Below are positions 7,777-17,837 of a stretch of DNA of 64,000 bases, piece by piece. Every line of letters begins with the position of its first letter. Positions within the stretch are counted from its first letter, which is position 1. A model generated the notes under the pieces. That model worked only from the letters and a program-made list of their open reading frames with translations. It had not been told where the DNA came from and ran no database searches. A program made the translations under genes and the position numbers. Source of the stretch: an uncultured Clostridia bacterium (lineage in GTDB: Bacteria > Bacillota > Clostridia > Oscillospirales > Acutalibacteraceae); NCBI GenBank assembly GCA_947631945.1, contig CANRNI010000013.1, positions 1 through 64,000 of the forward strand, written 5' to 3'.

Positions 7777-8649
7777 ATGAACGATATGCCGATTTTTGCG
7801 ATAATGTATGATTTTGACAGGACATTAAGTCCTAAGGATATGCAGGAGTATCAGTTTATACCGAGTCTCGGAATGGAAGCCGCAGAATTTTGGAGCGCGG
7901 CTAATTCTTTCGGAGACAGAATGGGTATGGATAAAATTCTTTCTTATATGTATATGATGATAAGAAAATCGGAAGAATCGGGAATAAAGCTTACCCGTGA
8001 AAGGGTAGTCAAGTGCGGAGAGAACGTGGAATTTTTTAAGGGCGTTGAAAGCTGGTTCGAGCGAATTAATATGTTTGGCTTCGCGAACGGCGTTGCCGTT
8101 GAGCATTATGTTCTTTCGTCGGGGCTTGTTGAAATTATAGAAGGAACCTCGATAGGAAAATTTTTTAAAAAGATATACGCGAGTGAGTTCCTTTACGATG
8201 AAAACGGCGTAGCCGTATTCCCGAAATCCGCCGTTAATTATACGTCGAAAACGCAGTTTGTTTACAGAATAAATAAGGGCGTTCTGGACGTTTCAAACGA
8301 CCGCGATTTAAACGGCTCAATGCCCGATAACGATAAGCGCGTGCGTTTCCGCAATATGCTTTACATAGGCGACGGGCTTTCTGACGTGCCGTGCATGAAA
8401 ATGGTAAAAGCTTACGGCGGCAGCTCCATAGCCGTTTACAGGGATATATCCAACAGAATGCTTGTAGAGGATTTGCTGAACCACGGCAGAGTTGATTTTA
8501 TCTTCCCAGCGGATTATTCCGAAAACACCGATTTTGATATTACGGTAAAGAATCTTATAAAAAAAGCCGCGATAGAAGAAAGTCTTATAGCAGAGCATAA
8601 CAGTCAGCTTGCGGACGTTGCCGATAAGCAGTATTCTATATTTTATTAA
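7777..8649 (+). CDS. HAD-superfamily phosphatase
   Basis: Cytoplasmic phosphatase-like protein of 290 aa. Motif I is YDFDRTLS (nucleophile Asp12, Asp14), motif II VLSSG near residue 110, and motif III IGDGLSDVPCMK near 210, with an alpha-helical cap between I and II; this matches the phosphoserine phosphatase-like branch. The start at 7777 is chosen for RBS GGGAGA; the longer ORF start lies inside the foldback element. Single gene, closed by a strong terminator. Substrate unknown. Confidence 0.85.
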   Translation: MNDMPIFAIMYDFDRTLSPKDMQEYQFIPSLGMEAAEFWSAANSFGDRMGMDKILSYMYMMIRKSEESGIKLTRERVVKCGENVEFFKGVESWFERINMFGFANGVAVEHYVLSSGLVEIIEGTSIGKFFKKIYASEFLYDENGVAVFPKSAVNYTSKTQFVYRINKGVLDVSNDRDLNGSMPDNDKRVRFRNMLYIGDGLSDVPCMKMVKAYGGSSIAVYRDISNRMLVEDLLNHGRVDFIFPADYSENTDFDITVKNLIKKAAIEESLIAEHNSQLADVADKQYSIFY

Positions 8650-8721
8650 TGGAGCAATTAGAGTGTATTTATTCGGCTCGTAGGAGTGATTTGTTCGGTT
8701 TTTCCTTAACAACAAAAAATG

Positions 8722-8755
8722 AGGGACGGTTTTTCGCCGTCCCTTTAGTTTTTTA
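8722..8755. terminator. Bidirectional terminator between HAD gene and rpmA
   Basis: GGGACGG/CCGTCCC hairpin with A-run before and T-run after on both strands (AAAAAATGAGGGACGG ... CCCTTTAGTTTTTT). Serves both convergent units. Confidence 0.85.
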
Positions 8756-8760
8756 ATATA

Positions 8761-9039
8761 TCAATTTTCGTATACGCTGACTTTTTTGCGGTCCTTGCCC
8801 ATGCGCTCAAATTTAACAGTACCGTTTACAAGAGCGAAAAGCGTATCGTCCGAACCCTTGCCGACGTTGTTGCCGGGATGAATGTGAGTTCCTCTCTGAC
8901 GTACAAGAATCGTTCCCGCGTTGACAGTCTGACCGTCGGCGCGTTTTGTACCGAGTCTCTTTGATTCGGAATCGCGTCCGTTACGGGTAGAACCCATACC
9001 TTTTTTATGAGCGAAGAGCTGAATGTTTATCTTGAGCAT
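8761..9039 (-). CDS. rpmA: 50S ribosomal protein L27 with cleavable N-terminus
   Basis: L27 sits near the peptidyl transferase centre of the large subunit. The 92-aa protein starts [18 protein letters not shown]; the stretch before HKKG is the Firmicutes-type extension removed by the Prp protease after the FA pair. The body [34 protein letters not shown] is typical L27. It is the last gene of rplU-prp-rpmA, 3 bp after prp, and ends at the bidirectional terminator. Confidence 0.97.
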   Translation of the reverse strand: MLKINIQLFAHKKGMGSTRNGRDSESKRLGTKRADGQTVNAGTILVRQRGTHIHPGNNVGKGSDDTLFALVNGTVKFERMGKDRKKVSVYEN

Positions 9040-9042
9040 TAA

Positions 9043-9354
9043 TTACACCTCCGTGATGATTCTGATAAAATCGGGATATTCCTTTGAAAGCTCCGTTAAA
9101 TGGAGCATAAGTCCCGAAAACACGTCTTTTGCGGCTTCCGATTCGCTTCTGAGCGAAGCCCTCATATATCCGTCATCGACTTCCGCATCAAGGGCGCAGC
9201 CGAGAATTTCCGTAACGGTATTTACCGCCATATATGCCGCCGACGATACCGCCGCGCAGACCGTATCGCGTCCGCTTTCGGCATAACCCGAATGTCCCTT
9301 TAATGTAAAACCTACCGGCTTTGAATTACGGATATTAAAAACCGCGCTAATCAT
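9043..9354 (-). CDS. prp: Ribosomal-processing cysteine protease Prp
   Basis: Prp (DUF464) removes the N-terminal extension of L27 in Firmicutes and related phyla. The 103-aa protein has the catalytic pair in GHSGYAESGRDTVCAAVS (His20 and Cys33 region) with the usual spacing. It lies between rplU and rpmA, the conserved order, with 2-3 bp gaps, so it is co-translated with its substrate. RBS is inside the end of rplU. Confidence 0.95.
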   Translation of the reverse strand: MISAVFNIRNSKPVGFTLKGHSGYAESGRDTVCAAVSSAAYMAVNTVTEILGCALDAEVDDGYMRASLRSESEAAKDVFSGLMLHLTELSKEYPDFIRIITEV

Positions 9355-9356
9355 AA

Positions 9357-9668
9357 TTAAGCGTTGATTGAAGCAACTTCAATCTTTGTATAGGGCTGTC
9401 TGTGACCCATTTTACGCTTTTCGTTTTTCTTTGCCTTATAGGTCGCAACGGTGATTTTTTTGCCCTTGCCGTTCTTTACGGCTTTTGCCGTAACGGTAGC
9501 GCCTTCAACATAGGGAGTTCCTACCTTGATGCCGTCGTCCGTTCCCACGGCGATAACCTTATCAAAAACTACTTCGCTGTCAGCCTCAACGTCAAGTTTT
9601 TCGATAAAGACAACGGAACCTGCCTCTACTTTGTACTGCTTGCCGCCTGTTTCGATAATTGCGTACAT
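9357..9668 (-). CDS. rplU: 50S ribosomal protein L21
   Basis: Large-subunit protein of 103 aa: [18 protein letters not shown] start, then VFDKVIAVG and the C-terminal [12 protein letters not shown] that contacts 23S rRNA. The ORF track adds 27 residues upstream; the ATG at 9668 with GGAGAAAAC upstream gives the standard length. First gene of rplU-prp-rpmA, driven by the promoter at 9761-9789 through a leader of about 85 nt. Confidence 0.97.
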   Translation of the reverse strand: MYAIIETGGKQYKVEAGSVVFIEKLDVEADSEVVFDKVIAVGTDDGIKVGTPYVEGATVTAKAVKNGKGKKITVATYKAKKNEKRKMGHRQPYTKIEVASINA

Positions 9669-9755
9669 TGGTTTTCTCCTTAAATAAGACTCGCTGCGAC
9701 GGGCGGTATCAACGCTTATAAGGGCATAATACACCCTTGCCTGCCACATGCGGCT
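9669..9755 (-). promoter_or_regulatory. Putative L21 mRNA leader
   Basis: The 85-nt transcript leader upstream of rplU contains GGCAGGCAAGGG...CCCTTATAAGCG, able to form stems. Firmicutes commonly carry a structured L21 leader that mediates autoregulation. Position fits; I cannot confirm the consensus by eye. Confidence 0.45.
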
Positions 9756-9760
9756 TTTAG

Positions 9761-9789
9761 ATTATATCACCGTGAAAACGGTAAGTCAA
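9761..9789 (-). promoter_or_regulatory. rplU-prp-rpmA promoter
   Basis: Minus strand TTGACT, 17 bp, TATAAT; near-consensus sigma-70 promoter. Confidence 0.85.
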
Positions 9790-9826
9790 GAGCTTTTTTG
9801 TAAAAAAATCCAAGCAGCCGATTAAT

Positions 9827-10813
9827 TTACATTATTTCGGACAGTATTGAAATTATTTTAGCGGTGCTTTCCGTATATCCTCTTGTCGTAAGCATATTCG
9901 GAGGAATTTTTTCACTCAGCGTTATAACCGTCATTTGTGTATTGTTCGTAGGGTCGGGCATTATGTTGTATATTTCCTTTATCTCGCCGTTAACCGCGTA
10001 AAAAGCTATTTTTTTCTCACCGACGGTAAACGTGTAAACATCATACACGGTTGAGCCGCTCTTTTCCTTTGTGAGAACAGGCTTGCCGTAATCCTCTACT
10101 ATACCGAACGTTATGCCGTCGAGCAGGTAATCGAAATCAAGGTCAACGTTGAAAGCCTTCATAAGGTCGGAGAGGTTCGCGTAATACTTTTTGTTGCTGC
10201 TGTCTACAAGCTTCATATAAGTTACTCCGCCATTCATAAAAATGGAAACCTCTATTCCTTCTATAGGCATAACGATTTCAACGTTATTGTTTTTCGTCGC
10301 GAATTTTACCGGAGTTTCCAAATTGCCGTCCTGCGCTATTGCTTCCATGTAGAATTTTCCCGCGAAAAACGCGTCGATAGCCGCAGGATATTCGTCAACC
10401 ACTTTGCTCGGCTCTTCCGTGGTCGTTTCGGTTGTCGTAGCGGTGGTCGGTTCGGCAACATTGTTCGTTGTAGGCTCATCGGACGGAACTGTCGTTTCGC
10501 CGGCAGATGATTCCGTGGTCACTTCAAACGTTACCTCTGGAATCGGGTCAAGCTTTGCCGAGTATCTCAGTATCGTTCTCGCGTCGGCCGCCGTAACGTT
10601 TCCGTCAAAATTGGTATCGGCTATTTTTTTATCTTCCTCCGACGCAGGGTCAAGCTGCGCCGCCATACGCAGAACCTGGCGCGCGTCGGAAGCCGTGTGC
10701 TGACCGTCTTTGTTTATATCTCCGAGAGTGACGCTTTGCGCGAACGACAGAACCGCCGCCGAGGAGCAAACGATAGCTATTGTAAGAATGGCTGCAATTA
10801 TTTTGTTTTTCAT
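9827..10813 (-). CDS. Secreted protein with N-terminal type I dockerin
   Basis: A 328-aa exported protein. After a signal peptide (about 1-26) comes a dockerin with two calcium-binding repeats, GDINKDGQHTASDARQVLR and ADTNFDGNVTAADARTILR, then a Thr/Glu-rich linker (about 95-135) and a beta-rich C-terminal domain of about 190 residues that I do not recognise. Dockerins usually sit at the C-terminus; here it is directly after the signal peptide. It would dock to a cohesin on a scaffold or cell-surface protein. The start is the ATG with GGAAAGGAT; the ORF track used an upstream TTG. Confidence 0.85.
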   Translation of the reverse strand: MKNKIIAAILTIAIVCSSAAVLSFAQSVTLGDINKDGQHTASDARQVLRMAAQLDPASEEDKKIADTNFDGNVTAADARTILRYSAKLDPIPEVTFEVTTESSAGETTVPSDEPTTNNVAEPTTATTTETTTEEPSKVVDEYPAAIDAFFAGKFYMEAIAQDGNLETPVKFATKNNNVEIVMPIEGIEVSIFMNGGVTYMKLVDSSNKKYYANLSDLMKAFNVDLDFDYLLDGITFGIVEDYGKPVLTKEKSGSTVYDVYTFTVGEKKIAFYAVNGEIKEIYNIMPDPTNNTQMTVITLSEKIPPNMLTTRGYTESTAKIISILSEIM

Positions 10814-10848
10814 TAATATCAATCCTTTCCCGCCTATTCTTTTAATAT

Positions 10849-10877
10849 ATTATATCATATGGTTTTTATTTTTACAA
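10849..10877 (-). promoter_or_regulatory. Promoter of the dockerin gene
   Basis: Minus strand TTGTAA, 17 bp, TATAAT. Confidence 0.7.
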
Positions 10878-10910
10878 CACCTAAAAATTTAATATTGTTC
10901 ATAATATTGC

Positions 10911-10939
10911 TTGAAAAAACTTGTGTATTGTGCTATCAT
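10911..10939 (+). promoter_or_regulatory. Promoter of the alpha/beta hydrolase gene
   Basis: TTGAAA, 17 bp, TATCAT, about 32 bp before the start codon's leader; divergent from the dockerin promoter. Confidence 0.6.
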
Positions 10940-10977
10940 AGAATAGATTTGTTATATTTACGGAGGATATTTGTTTT

Positions 10978-12195
10978 ATGGATACCTGCCCTGTGGTAAT
11001 TATTCCCGGAATATCGCGGTTAAAATTATTTACTGCCGACGAAACGGGAAATAGAATAAAAAGCGCTTGGCCGCCCGAGCTTGACGAAAAATCCGTTATG
11101 AATGAAATAAAAAGCTCGCTTATGAAAATGATGATTTTCAGAAAGGACGGAGGCTTTTCCGATAAGATTGCGGAAATAATAAGCGGTATCGCCGAACCGC
11201 TCTCGGTAAACTCCGACGGCTCAAAGAAGTATAACGTACAGCCTGTTTTTTATAATAAATCTCTTGCCGAATGCTCCGAGGAAGAAAAGAACGAGATATA
11301 TAAAGATTTTCCTCTTAAAGAACACGGAGAAACAATCGGTGAAGAAAATATTTTTTACTTTACATACGACCCGTTCGGGGATATTTTCGATATCGCTGAA
11401 AAATTTGACGAATTTATAAGCTTTGTAAAATCAAAGACGGGAAAAGATAAGATAAACGTTATAGCCGTGAGCGTCGGCGGAGCGGTGCTTAAAGCATATT
11501 TGCATAAATACGGCGAAAAAAACGATACGGGTAAGATTGTAAATATCGTTTCCGCCCTCGGAGGTATTTCGCTTATTGCGGATTTGTTCGAGGATAAGCT
11601 TAACCTTGACGACCCCGTAAAGCTTCTTTCAGGGTTGGGAGGAAAAGCCGCGTCGCTATCCTCTGCAATAGCAATGTTTCCGCCGGAAGTTATCGCAAGC
11701 ACGATAAAAAAATCGCTTGACGTTATAAAAAGCAAGCTGATTTTTAACTGCACCTTTATGTGGGCTCTTATACCATGTAACCGTTTTGACGGTATATACA
11801 ACAATTTAAAGGACTGTACGGATTCTGTTCTTAAAGAAAAAATAACGGCGCTGCGCGAATGTTCCTCCGGCCTTGCGGAGGCAGTAAAAAACAGGGAATT
11901 TTATATCCTCTGCGGTTACGGCTCGGAGCTTATTCCGATAGCTTCCCGCAGCGGAATATCGTCCGACGGCATAATTGATATTAGTTCTTCTTCCCTCGGA
12001 GCAGTATGCGCCGATATTAATTCAAAGCCCGATATAAGCGAATGTGTTTTCCCCGATACCACGTGGTTCTTTAAAAATCAGGGACACGTTTCGGCGTCTT
12101 GCAATGATGATCTTATTTCTCTCGCCGTTAAAATAATGACGGGTGATATAGAAAACGTATACTCGGATCCGTCGTATCCGCAGTTAAAATACTGA
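10978..12195 (+). CDS. Alpha/beta hydrolase, LCAT/PGAP1-like
   Basis: A 405-aa probable cytoplasmic lipase or acyltransferase-like hydrolase. CPVVIIPGISRLKL gives the first strand and oxyanion region, FYFTYDPFGD the second, and INVIAVSVGGAVLKAYL the nucleophile elbow, with Ser in AVSVGG (the usual first Gly is Ala, as in many LCAT-like proteins). TWFFKNQGHVSA near the C-terminus supplies the His. There is no signal peptide. RBS CGGAGGAT. Single gene, followed 75 bp later by the ABC pair. Substrate unknown. Confidence 0.75.
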   Translation: MDTCPVVIIPGISRLKLFTADETGNRIKSAWPPELDEKSVMNEIKSSLMKMMIFRKDGGFSDKIAEIISGIAEPLSVNSDGSKKYNVQPVFYNKSLAECSEEEKNEIYKDFPLKEHGETIGEENIFYFTYDPFGDIFDIAEKFDEFISFVKSKTGKDKINVIAVSVGGAVLKAYLHKYGEKNDTGKIVNIVSALGGISLIADLFEDKLNLDDPVKLLSGLGGKAASLSSAIAMFPPEVIASTIKKSLDVIKSKLIFNCTFMWALIPCNRFDGIYNNLKDCTDSVLKEKITALRECSSGLAEAVKNREFYILCGYGSELIPIASRSGISSDGIIDISSSSLGAVCADINSKPDISECVFPDTTWFFKNQGHVSASCNDDLISLAVKIMTGDIENVYSDPSYPQLKY

Positions 12196-12269
12196 ACTGT
12201 AATTGAAAAATGATAACGGCTTAATCAGTGCTTTCTTAGGTAACAATTAAAATCGGAGGAAAATACAGG

Positions 12270-12992
12270 ATGCCTGATGTTGAATATGCTATAAAAGTCA
12301 GAAATCTTAATAAATCTTATGTAAAGGGGCGGCCGGTGCTTTCAGACGTGTCGTTTGATATACCTGCGGGCAAAATCGTAGGACTTCTCGGTCCAAACGG
12401 CTGCGGAAAAACGACGCTTCTGAAAATTCTTTCGGGCTGTATACACGATTACAGCGGAAAAATCATAATAGGCGGCCATCAGCCGGGAGTCATAACAAAA
12501 GCCAACACCGCTTTTCTGCCCGATACGACTTATCTTGCCGATTATTTCAGAACAATAGACGCGATAGATTATTTTAACGACTTCTTCTATGATTTTGACA
12601 GAAACAAGGCTCTTGAATTTACAAAGCGCTTTAATCTTGACCTTAAACAGAAAATAAAAACCATGTCGAAGGGTATGCAGGAAAAGGTGCAGCTTCTGCT
12701 GATAATGTCGAGAGCCGCGAAGCTCTATTTGCTCGACGAGCCTTTGGGCGGCGTTGACCCTGCGGCGCGGGAAAATATTCTCGACATGATAATGTCAAAC
12801 TATGCGGAGAAATCCACGCTTATACTTTCGACGCATATGGTAAACGACCTCGAAGCGAGCTTCAATCATATCCTGATTCTCGGACACGGCAGAGTTCTCG
12901 TCAACACGTCGGTCGATAACGTAAGAAAGAGCGGAAAATCACTTGAGGAAGTATTTAAGGAGGTAATCGGAAATGATTGGGAAGTTGATTAA
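12270..12992 (+). CDS. ABC transporter ATP-binding protein
   Basis: ATPase subunit of an ABC-2 type exporter, 240 aa. Walker A is GPNGCGKTT, the signature is the degenerate MSKGMQEK, Walker B is LYLLDEP, and the switch His is in STHM. The subfamily is YtrB/BcrA-like. It overlaps the following permease gene by 20 bp, so the two are translationally coupled and very likely form one transporter. RBS CGGAGGAAAATACAGG. Such pairs often export peptides or antibiotics; nothing here identifies the cargo, and no GntR regulator is adjacent. Confidence 0.9.
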   Translation: MPDVEYAIKVRNLNKSYVKGRPVLSDVSFDIPAGKIVGLLGPNGCGKTTLLKILSGCIHDYSGKIIIGGHQPGVITKANTAFLPDTTYLADYFRTIDAIDYFNDFFYDFDRNKALEFTKRFNLDLKQKIKTMSKGMQEKVQLLLIMSRAAKLYLLDEPLGGVDPAARENILDMIMSNYAEKSTLILSTHMVNDLEASFNHILILGHGRVLVNTSVDNVRKSGKSLEEVFKEVIGNDWEVD

Positions 12993-13800
12993 GCACGATT
13001 TGATTGCAGGCGCGAGAAGAATGGGCAATATATATCTTGCCGCGGTCATCGCCTGCGCGGCCATGCTTTTTTCGGCGTTTTTGAAAAGCGGCTTTTTAAG
13101 GTTTCTGACCTCCTCGGCAGTTGTTGTAATAGCGTTTATCGCCGTAATCGTGACCTTTGTTTCTGTAGTGTTCGGCGCGAATAAAAGTCTTTTCGGCAGG
13201 GAAGGGTATCTTACTCAAACGCTGCCCGTAAGAACAAGCTCTCTGATTTTTTCAAAATGGCTTACTTCGTCTGTCTGGGTTATAATAAGCTACTCTCTCG
13301 CGGCTGTAACGTTTGTGGGAGTTGCGATATACTGGACAAGCGAAAATCAGGACGGAGCGGAAGTTTACGATATGATTTATTCGCTTTTGCAGAGCTTCGG
13401 CATAGGCGCGGAATCGGTTTATACGACTTATCTTATAATAAGCGCGGTTATAGGTCTTTTCAACGCTTGTATATTCGTAATGTTCGTGCTTTTTGCGATT
13501 ACTCTTTCAAATATAAGACCTTTTCATAAGCTCGGCTCGTTCGGAGTTATACTGTATCTTGCCCTTACCGTGTTTATTATTCAGGGAATATCTTACGGTC
13601 TTGAGAGCCTTTGCGATATTACGCTTATAATACGGGAGTCGGGCGTTTCGATGTCGGTCGATGCGGCGGCGATAGACGAGGCGTCAAGAACGGGAGCCTT
13701 GCTTATAGGCTTTACCGGAGTTTATTTCAAGGCGCTTGTAACGGTGTTTATCTATATTTTGACCGTTCAGCTTACGGAGCTTAAAATCAATCTGAAATAA
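12973..13800 (+). CDS. ABC-2 type transporter permease
   Basis: Integral membrane partner of the preceding ATPase, 275 aa. About six hydrophobic segments can be seen, for example YLAAVIACAAMLFSAF, VVVIAFIAVIVTFVSVVF, VIISYSLAAVTFVGVAIYW and ALVTVFIYILTV. The soluble segment LFGREGYLTQTLPV is typical of this permease type. RBS AGGAGGTAATCGGAA lies in the ATPase gene. Confidence 0.85.
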   Translation: MIGKLIKHDLIAGARRMGNIYLAAVIACAAMLFSAFLKSGFLRFLTSSAVVVIAFIAVIVTFVSVVFGANKSLFGREGYLTQTLPVRTSSLIFSKWLTSSVWVIISYSLAAVTFVGVAIYWTSENQDGAEVYDMIYSLLQSFGIGAESVYTTYLIISAVIGLFNACIFVMFVLFAITLSNIRPFHKLGSFGVILYLALTVFIIQGISYGLESLCDITLIIRESGVSMSVDAAAIDEASRTGALLIGFTGVYFKALVTVFIYILTVQLTELKINLK

Positions 13801-13851
13801 GTTATGAAAAAAGATATCGGCGGCAACAAAATGAAATAGGTGAATGAAAAA

Positions 13852-14460
13852 ATGCAGATAATTGATATTTCAAAGGATATAACCTCCTGCGAGATTTACC
13901 CGGGAGATCCCGAGGTGAAACTAAGCTCTGTAGATACGTTGGAAAGCGGCGGAAGCTGCAATCTTTCCGCAATATATACGGGACTTCATAACGGTACTCA
14001 CGCTGACGCGCCTTTGCATTTTATCGCGGACGGAGACTCGATAGAAAAAGCCGATCTCGGAGTTTTTATAGGAGAATGTCATGTTTTGGAAGCGCCCGGA
14101 AGAGCGCTTACCGGCGAGGATATTGATAATTTGCTCCCTAAGGACGCAAAAAGGGTGCTTTTGAAAAGCGGCGGCAGGGCGTGGCTTACAAAAAGCGCGG
14201 CTGAGGAAATCGCGTTCGCGGGAGTAAAATTGATAGGAACCGACGCGCTGTCCGTCGGGACACATGGCGCACAGACGGAACCTCATGTTGCCCTTTTGAG
14301 AGAAAAAGTCGCGGTAATAGAAAATCTTGAACTTAAAAGCGTAAAGCCCGGAAGATATTTTATGCTTGCGCAGCCGCTTAAAATAGGCGGCGCGGAAGCG
14401 GCGCCTTTAAGAGCGGTGCTTCTCGCGGATTACGTTTTCTGGAGCGGCAGTAAGGCGTAA
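13852..14460 (+). CDS. Metal-dependent cyclase family protein (KynB-like)
   Basis: A 202-aa member of the cyclase family that includes bacterial arylformamidase. The metal-binding motif HNGTHADAPLHF provides His46, His50, Asp52 and His56, and TDALSVG with EPHVALL matches the second half of the active site. Members hydrolyse N-formylkynurenine or related cyclic amides and lactones; the actual substrate is not clear because no kyn genes are nearby. Start is the ATG with AGGTGA 8 bp upstream rather than the GTG at 13840. It lies just upstream of luxS. Confidence 0.85.
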   Translation: MQIIDISKDITSCEIYPGDPEVKLSSVDTLESGGSCNLSAIYTGLHNGTHADAPLHFIADGDSIEKADLGVFIGECHVLEAPGRALTGEDIDNLLPKDAKRVLLKSGGRAWLTKSAAEEIAFAGVKLIGTDALSVGTHGAQTEPHVALLREKVAVIENLELKSVKPGRYFMLAQPLKIGGAEAAPLRAVLLADYVFWSGSKA

Positions 14461-14476
14461 ACATAAATACGTAATC

Positions 14477-14508
14477 AATTGACAATTGACAATGTACAAT
14501 TGACAATT
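14477..14508. repeat. AATTGACAATTGACAATGTAC dispersed repeat, copy 1
   Basis: A 31-bp core (AATTGACAATTGACAATGTA continuing CAATTGACAAT) shared with 42102-42132 and 52425-52456. It is built from AATTGACA units and their complements and sits in the cyclase-luxS gap. Confidence 0.85.
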
Positions 14509-14569
14509 GTCAATTAATTGAAAATTGATGTAATGTGCGGTTGAATTGTTGAAAAGGAAGTTTTAATTT

Positions 14570-15031
14570 ATGAAAAGAATCGCAAGCTTTGAGGTTGACC
14601 ACATAAAGCTTCAAAGGGGAATGTACATATCGAGAATCGACGGCGATATAACCACTTATGATATCCGCACGCGAAAACCCAATACCGGCGATGTAATGGA
14701 TAACGCGGCGATACATACGCTGGAGCATCTTTTTGCGACTTATGTGAGAAATTCACGTTTTGCCGACAAAATAATTTATTTCGGTCCTATGGGCTGCCGT
14801 ACCGGATTTTATTTTCTTGTCAGAGATATGTCCGATGAGGACGCGATTGGACTTACAAAAGACGCGTTTAAATTTATTTCTTCATACGAGGGAGATATAC
14901 CCGGAGCGACCGAGGCCGAATGCGGCAACTTTCGGGAACATTCGCTTGAGGGAGCAAAGACCGAAGCGCTGAATTATCTTCCTGTGATTGAAAATATCGG
15001 TACTGCGGATTTAAAATATACAAGTAAGTAA
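14570..15031 (+). CDS. luxS: S-ribosylhomocysteine lyase
   Basis: Cleaves S-ribosylhomocysteine to homocysteine and DPD, the precursor of autoinducer-2, as part of the activated methyl cycle. At 153 aa it has the family length. Metal ligands are His49 and His53 in HTLEH and Cys117 in EAECGNF; the catalytic Cys76 lies in GPMGCRTGFY. RBS AAAGGAAG. No pfs/mtn gene is adjacent. Confidence 0.97.
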   Translation: MKRIASFEVDHIKLQRGMYISRIDGDITTYDIRTRKPNTGDVMDNAAIHTLEHLFATYVRNSRFADKIIYFGPMGCRTGFYFLVRDMSDEDAIGLTKDAFKFISSYEGDIPGATEAECGNFREHSLEGAKTEALNYLPVIENIGTADLKYTSK

Positions 15032-15037
15032 CTCAAT

Positions 15038-15115
15038 TTAAGGCAACTTAATGCAACGCCGCAAAATTAGCGGCTAACGCTTTATTCGCTAAAATTTTAT
15101 CATATCGCACAAGAT
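15038..15115. repeat. Foldback element remnant, copy c
   Basis: TTAAGGCAAC..., GCCGCAAAATTAGCGGCTAACGC matches the 5' arm of subfamily A; the rest is degenerate. Confidence 0.7.
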
Positions 15116-15161
15116 TTATTGACAGTTGACAATTCTACGATGAACTTTAGTACTTAATAAA

Positions 15162-15198
15162 AAAGCCGAACGTGTGCTGTCACGCTCGGCTTTTTTTG
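15162..15198 (+). terminator. luxS terminator
   Basis: AAGCCGAACGTG/CACGCTCGGCTT hairpin followed by TTTTTTTG. Confidence 0.85.
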
Positions 15199-15249
15199 TT
15201 TCCTTAAGATTGTGCGCAAATGTGTAGGACGGTTTTTGGCAGAGCCGCC

Positions 15250-15576
15250 TTAAACTATTCTCACATGGTTTTTTTTCATAAATTTATCGTCGGACTGGAT
15301 AAGATAAAACAGTCCTCTGAATACCGTGACCGCGACGGGAACAAGAATTAGCGGCGGAGTAAACAGGTAATCAAGAACAAAGAAAATCAGAGTAAAAACA
15401 ATGGTAAGCAATCCTCTTATTACGTTCCTGAGATAAAACTGGTGTATTCCGAATATCCCCAGAATCATGGAAAGCGCCGCCGCTGTATATTTGCTTCTTA
15501 TTGGATGGTTGCTTCTTGCTTCGGCCGAAATAAGCTCTGTGCCGTAAGCCGTGTTCGGATTTTTTTTCTTTGCCAT
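15250..15576 (-). CDS. TM2-domain membrane protein
   Basis: A 108-aa small membrane protein. After a polar N-terminus, AALSMILGIFGIHQFYLRN is the first helix and turn of a TM2 domain; the second helix is LLTIVFTLIFFVLDYLF, and a third hydrophobic stretch follows. Biochemical role is unknown for this family. It lies downstream of guaB on the same strand, separated by a foldback element. Confidence 0.8.
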   Translation of the reverse strand: MAKKKNPNTAYGTELISAEARSNHPIRSKYTAAALSMILGIFGIHQFYLRNVIRGLLTIVFTLIFFVLDYLFTPPLILVPVAVTVFRGLFYLIQSDDKFMKKNHVRIV

Positions 15577-15639
15577 AATATCGCCTCAATCATAACTTTA
15601 TTGTGATTCTTATTTATCACGGTTTTAACCGTATTTTTA

Positions 15640-15815
15640 TTTAGGCAATACCGCATAATTATTGTCGTGCAGATGTGCCAAGAGATTTTTCGTCAGATTG
15701 ACAAAAATGACGCAGGAATACTGACGTATTTCAAGGAGTTTTTGGCAAAAATGACGGGAAATCTCGGTGCAGATGCGCGGCAAAGGCGGTAGCCGTTAAT
15801 TGTGCGGTATTGCCT

Positions 15816-15818
<3 letters not shown>
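15640..15818 (-). repeat. 179-bp foldback element, subfamily A, copy d
   Basis: Inverted orientation: TTTAGGCAATACCGCATAAT to TGTGCGGTATTGCCTTTA. Its right end overlaps the guaB stop codon, so guaB terminates inside the terminal inverted repeat. Confidence 0.9.
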
Positions 15819-17318
<1,500 letters not shown>

Positions 17319-17327
17319 TCATATATA

Positions 17328-17506
17328 TTAAGGCAATACCGCACAATTAGCGGCTGCCGCCTTTGCCGTGCATCTGTACTGATATTTTCCGTCATTTTTG
17401 CCAAAAGCTCCTTGAAATACGTCAGTATTCCTGCGTCACTTTTGTCAATCTGACGAAAAATCTCATTGCACATCTGCACGACAATAATTATGCGGTATTG
17501 CCTTAA
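17328..17506 (+). repeat. 179-bp foldback element, subfamily A, copy e
   Basis: TTAAGGCAATACCGCACAAT at the left, ATGCGGTATTGCCTTAA at the right, TA at both edges. The right edge coincides with the predicted guaB transcription start, so the element forms nearly all of the guaB leader. Confidence 0.92.
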
Positions 17507-17511
17507 AAGTT

Positions 17512-17540
17512 ATTATACCTCATTTTAATGGCTTGTTCAA
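17512..17540 (-). promoter_or_regulatory. guaB promoter
   Basis: Minus strand TTGAAC, 17 bp, TATAAT. The predicted start point (about 17505) falls on the edge of the adjacent foldback element. Confidence 0.75.
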
Positions 17541-17644
17541 TCATTTTTTCAAAAAATAAAGCTTCGTTTTCACCGAAAAAAGGCGTGTAAATATTCTGAA
17601 TAATATAAAAAACGATAAAAATACAAAAAAATAAAATTTTTCTC

Positions 17645-17673
17645 TTGACATCTTGAGAAAAACAGTGTAATAT
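17645..17673 (+). promoter_or_regulatory. rpoB promoter
   Basis: TTGACA, 17 bp, TAATAT, with a long leader of about 155 nt before rpoB. No rplJ-rplL genes lie upstream, unlike the common order. Confidence 0.75.
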
Positions 17674-17837
17674 AATAAGCTGTATTATAATGGATAGCTA
17701 TACGATTAACGAAATCGAGCTGTATACATTATATCACGGATTCCCAAAAAATCAATAAGGTTTTTTGAGGATTCAAGCAGTTTTTCTCAGGGAATTATTC
17801 CGAAAACGGGAGCAAAAAAGAACGGAGTGATTGATTC

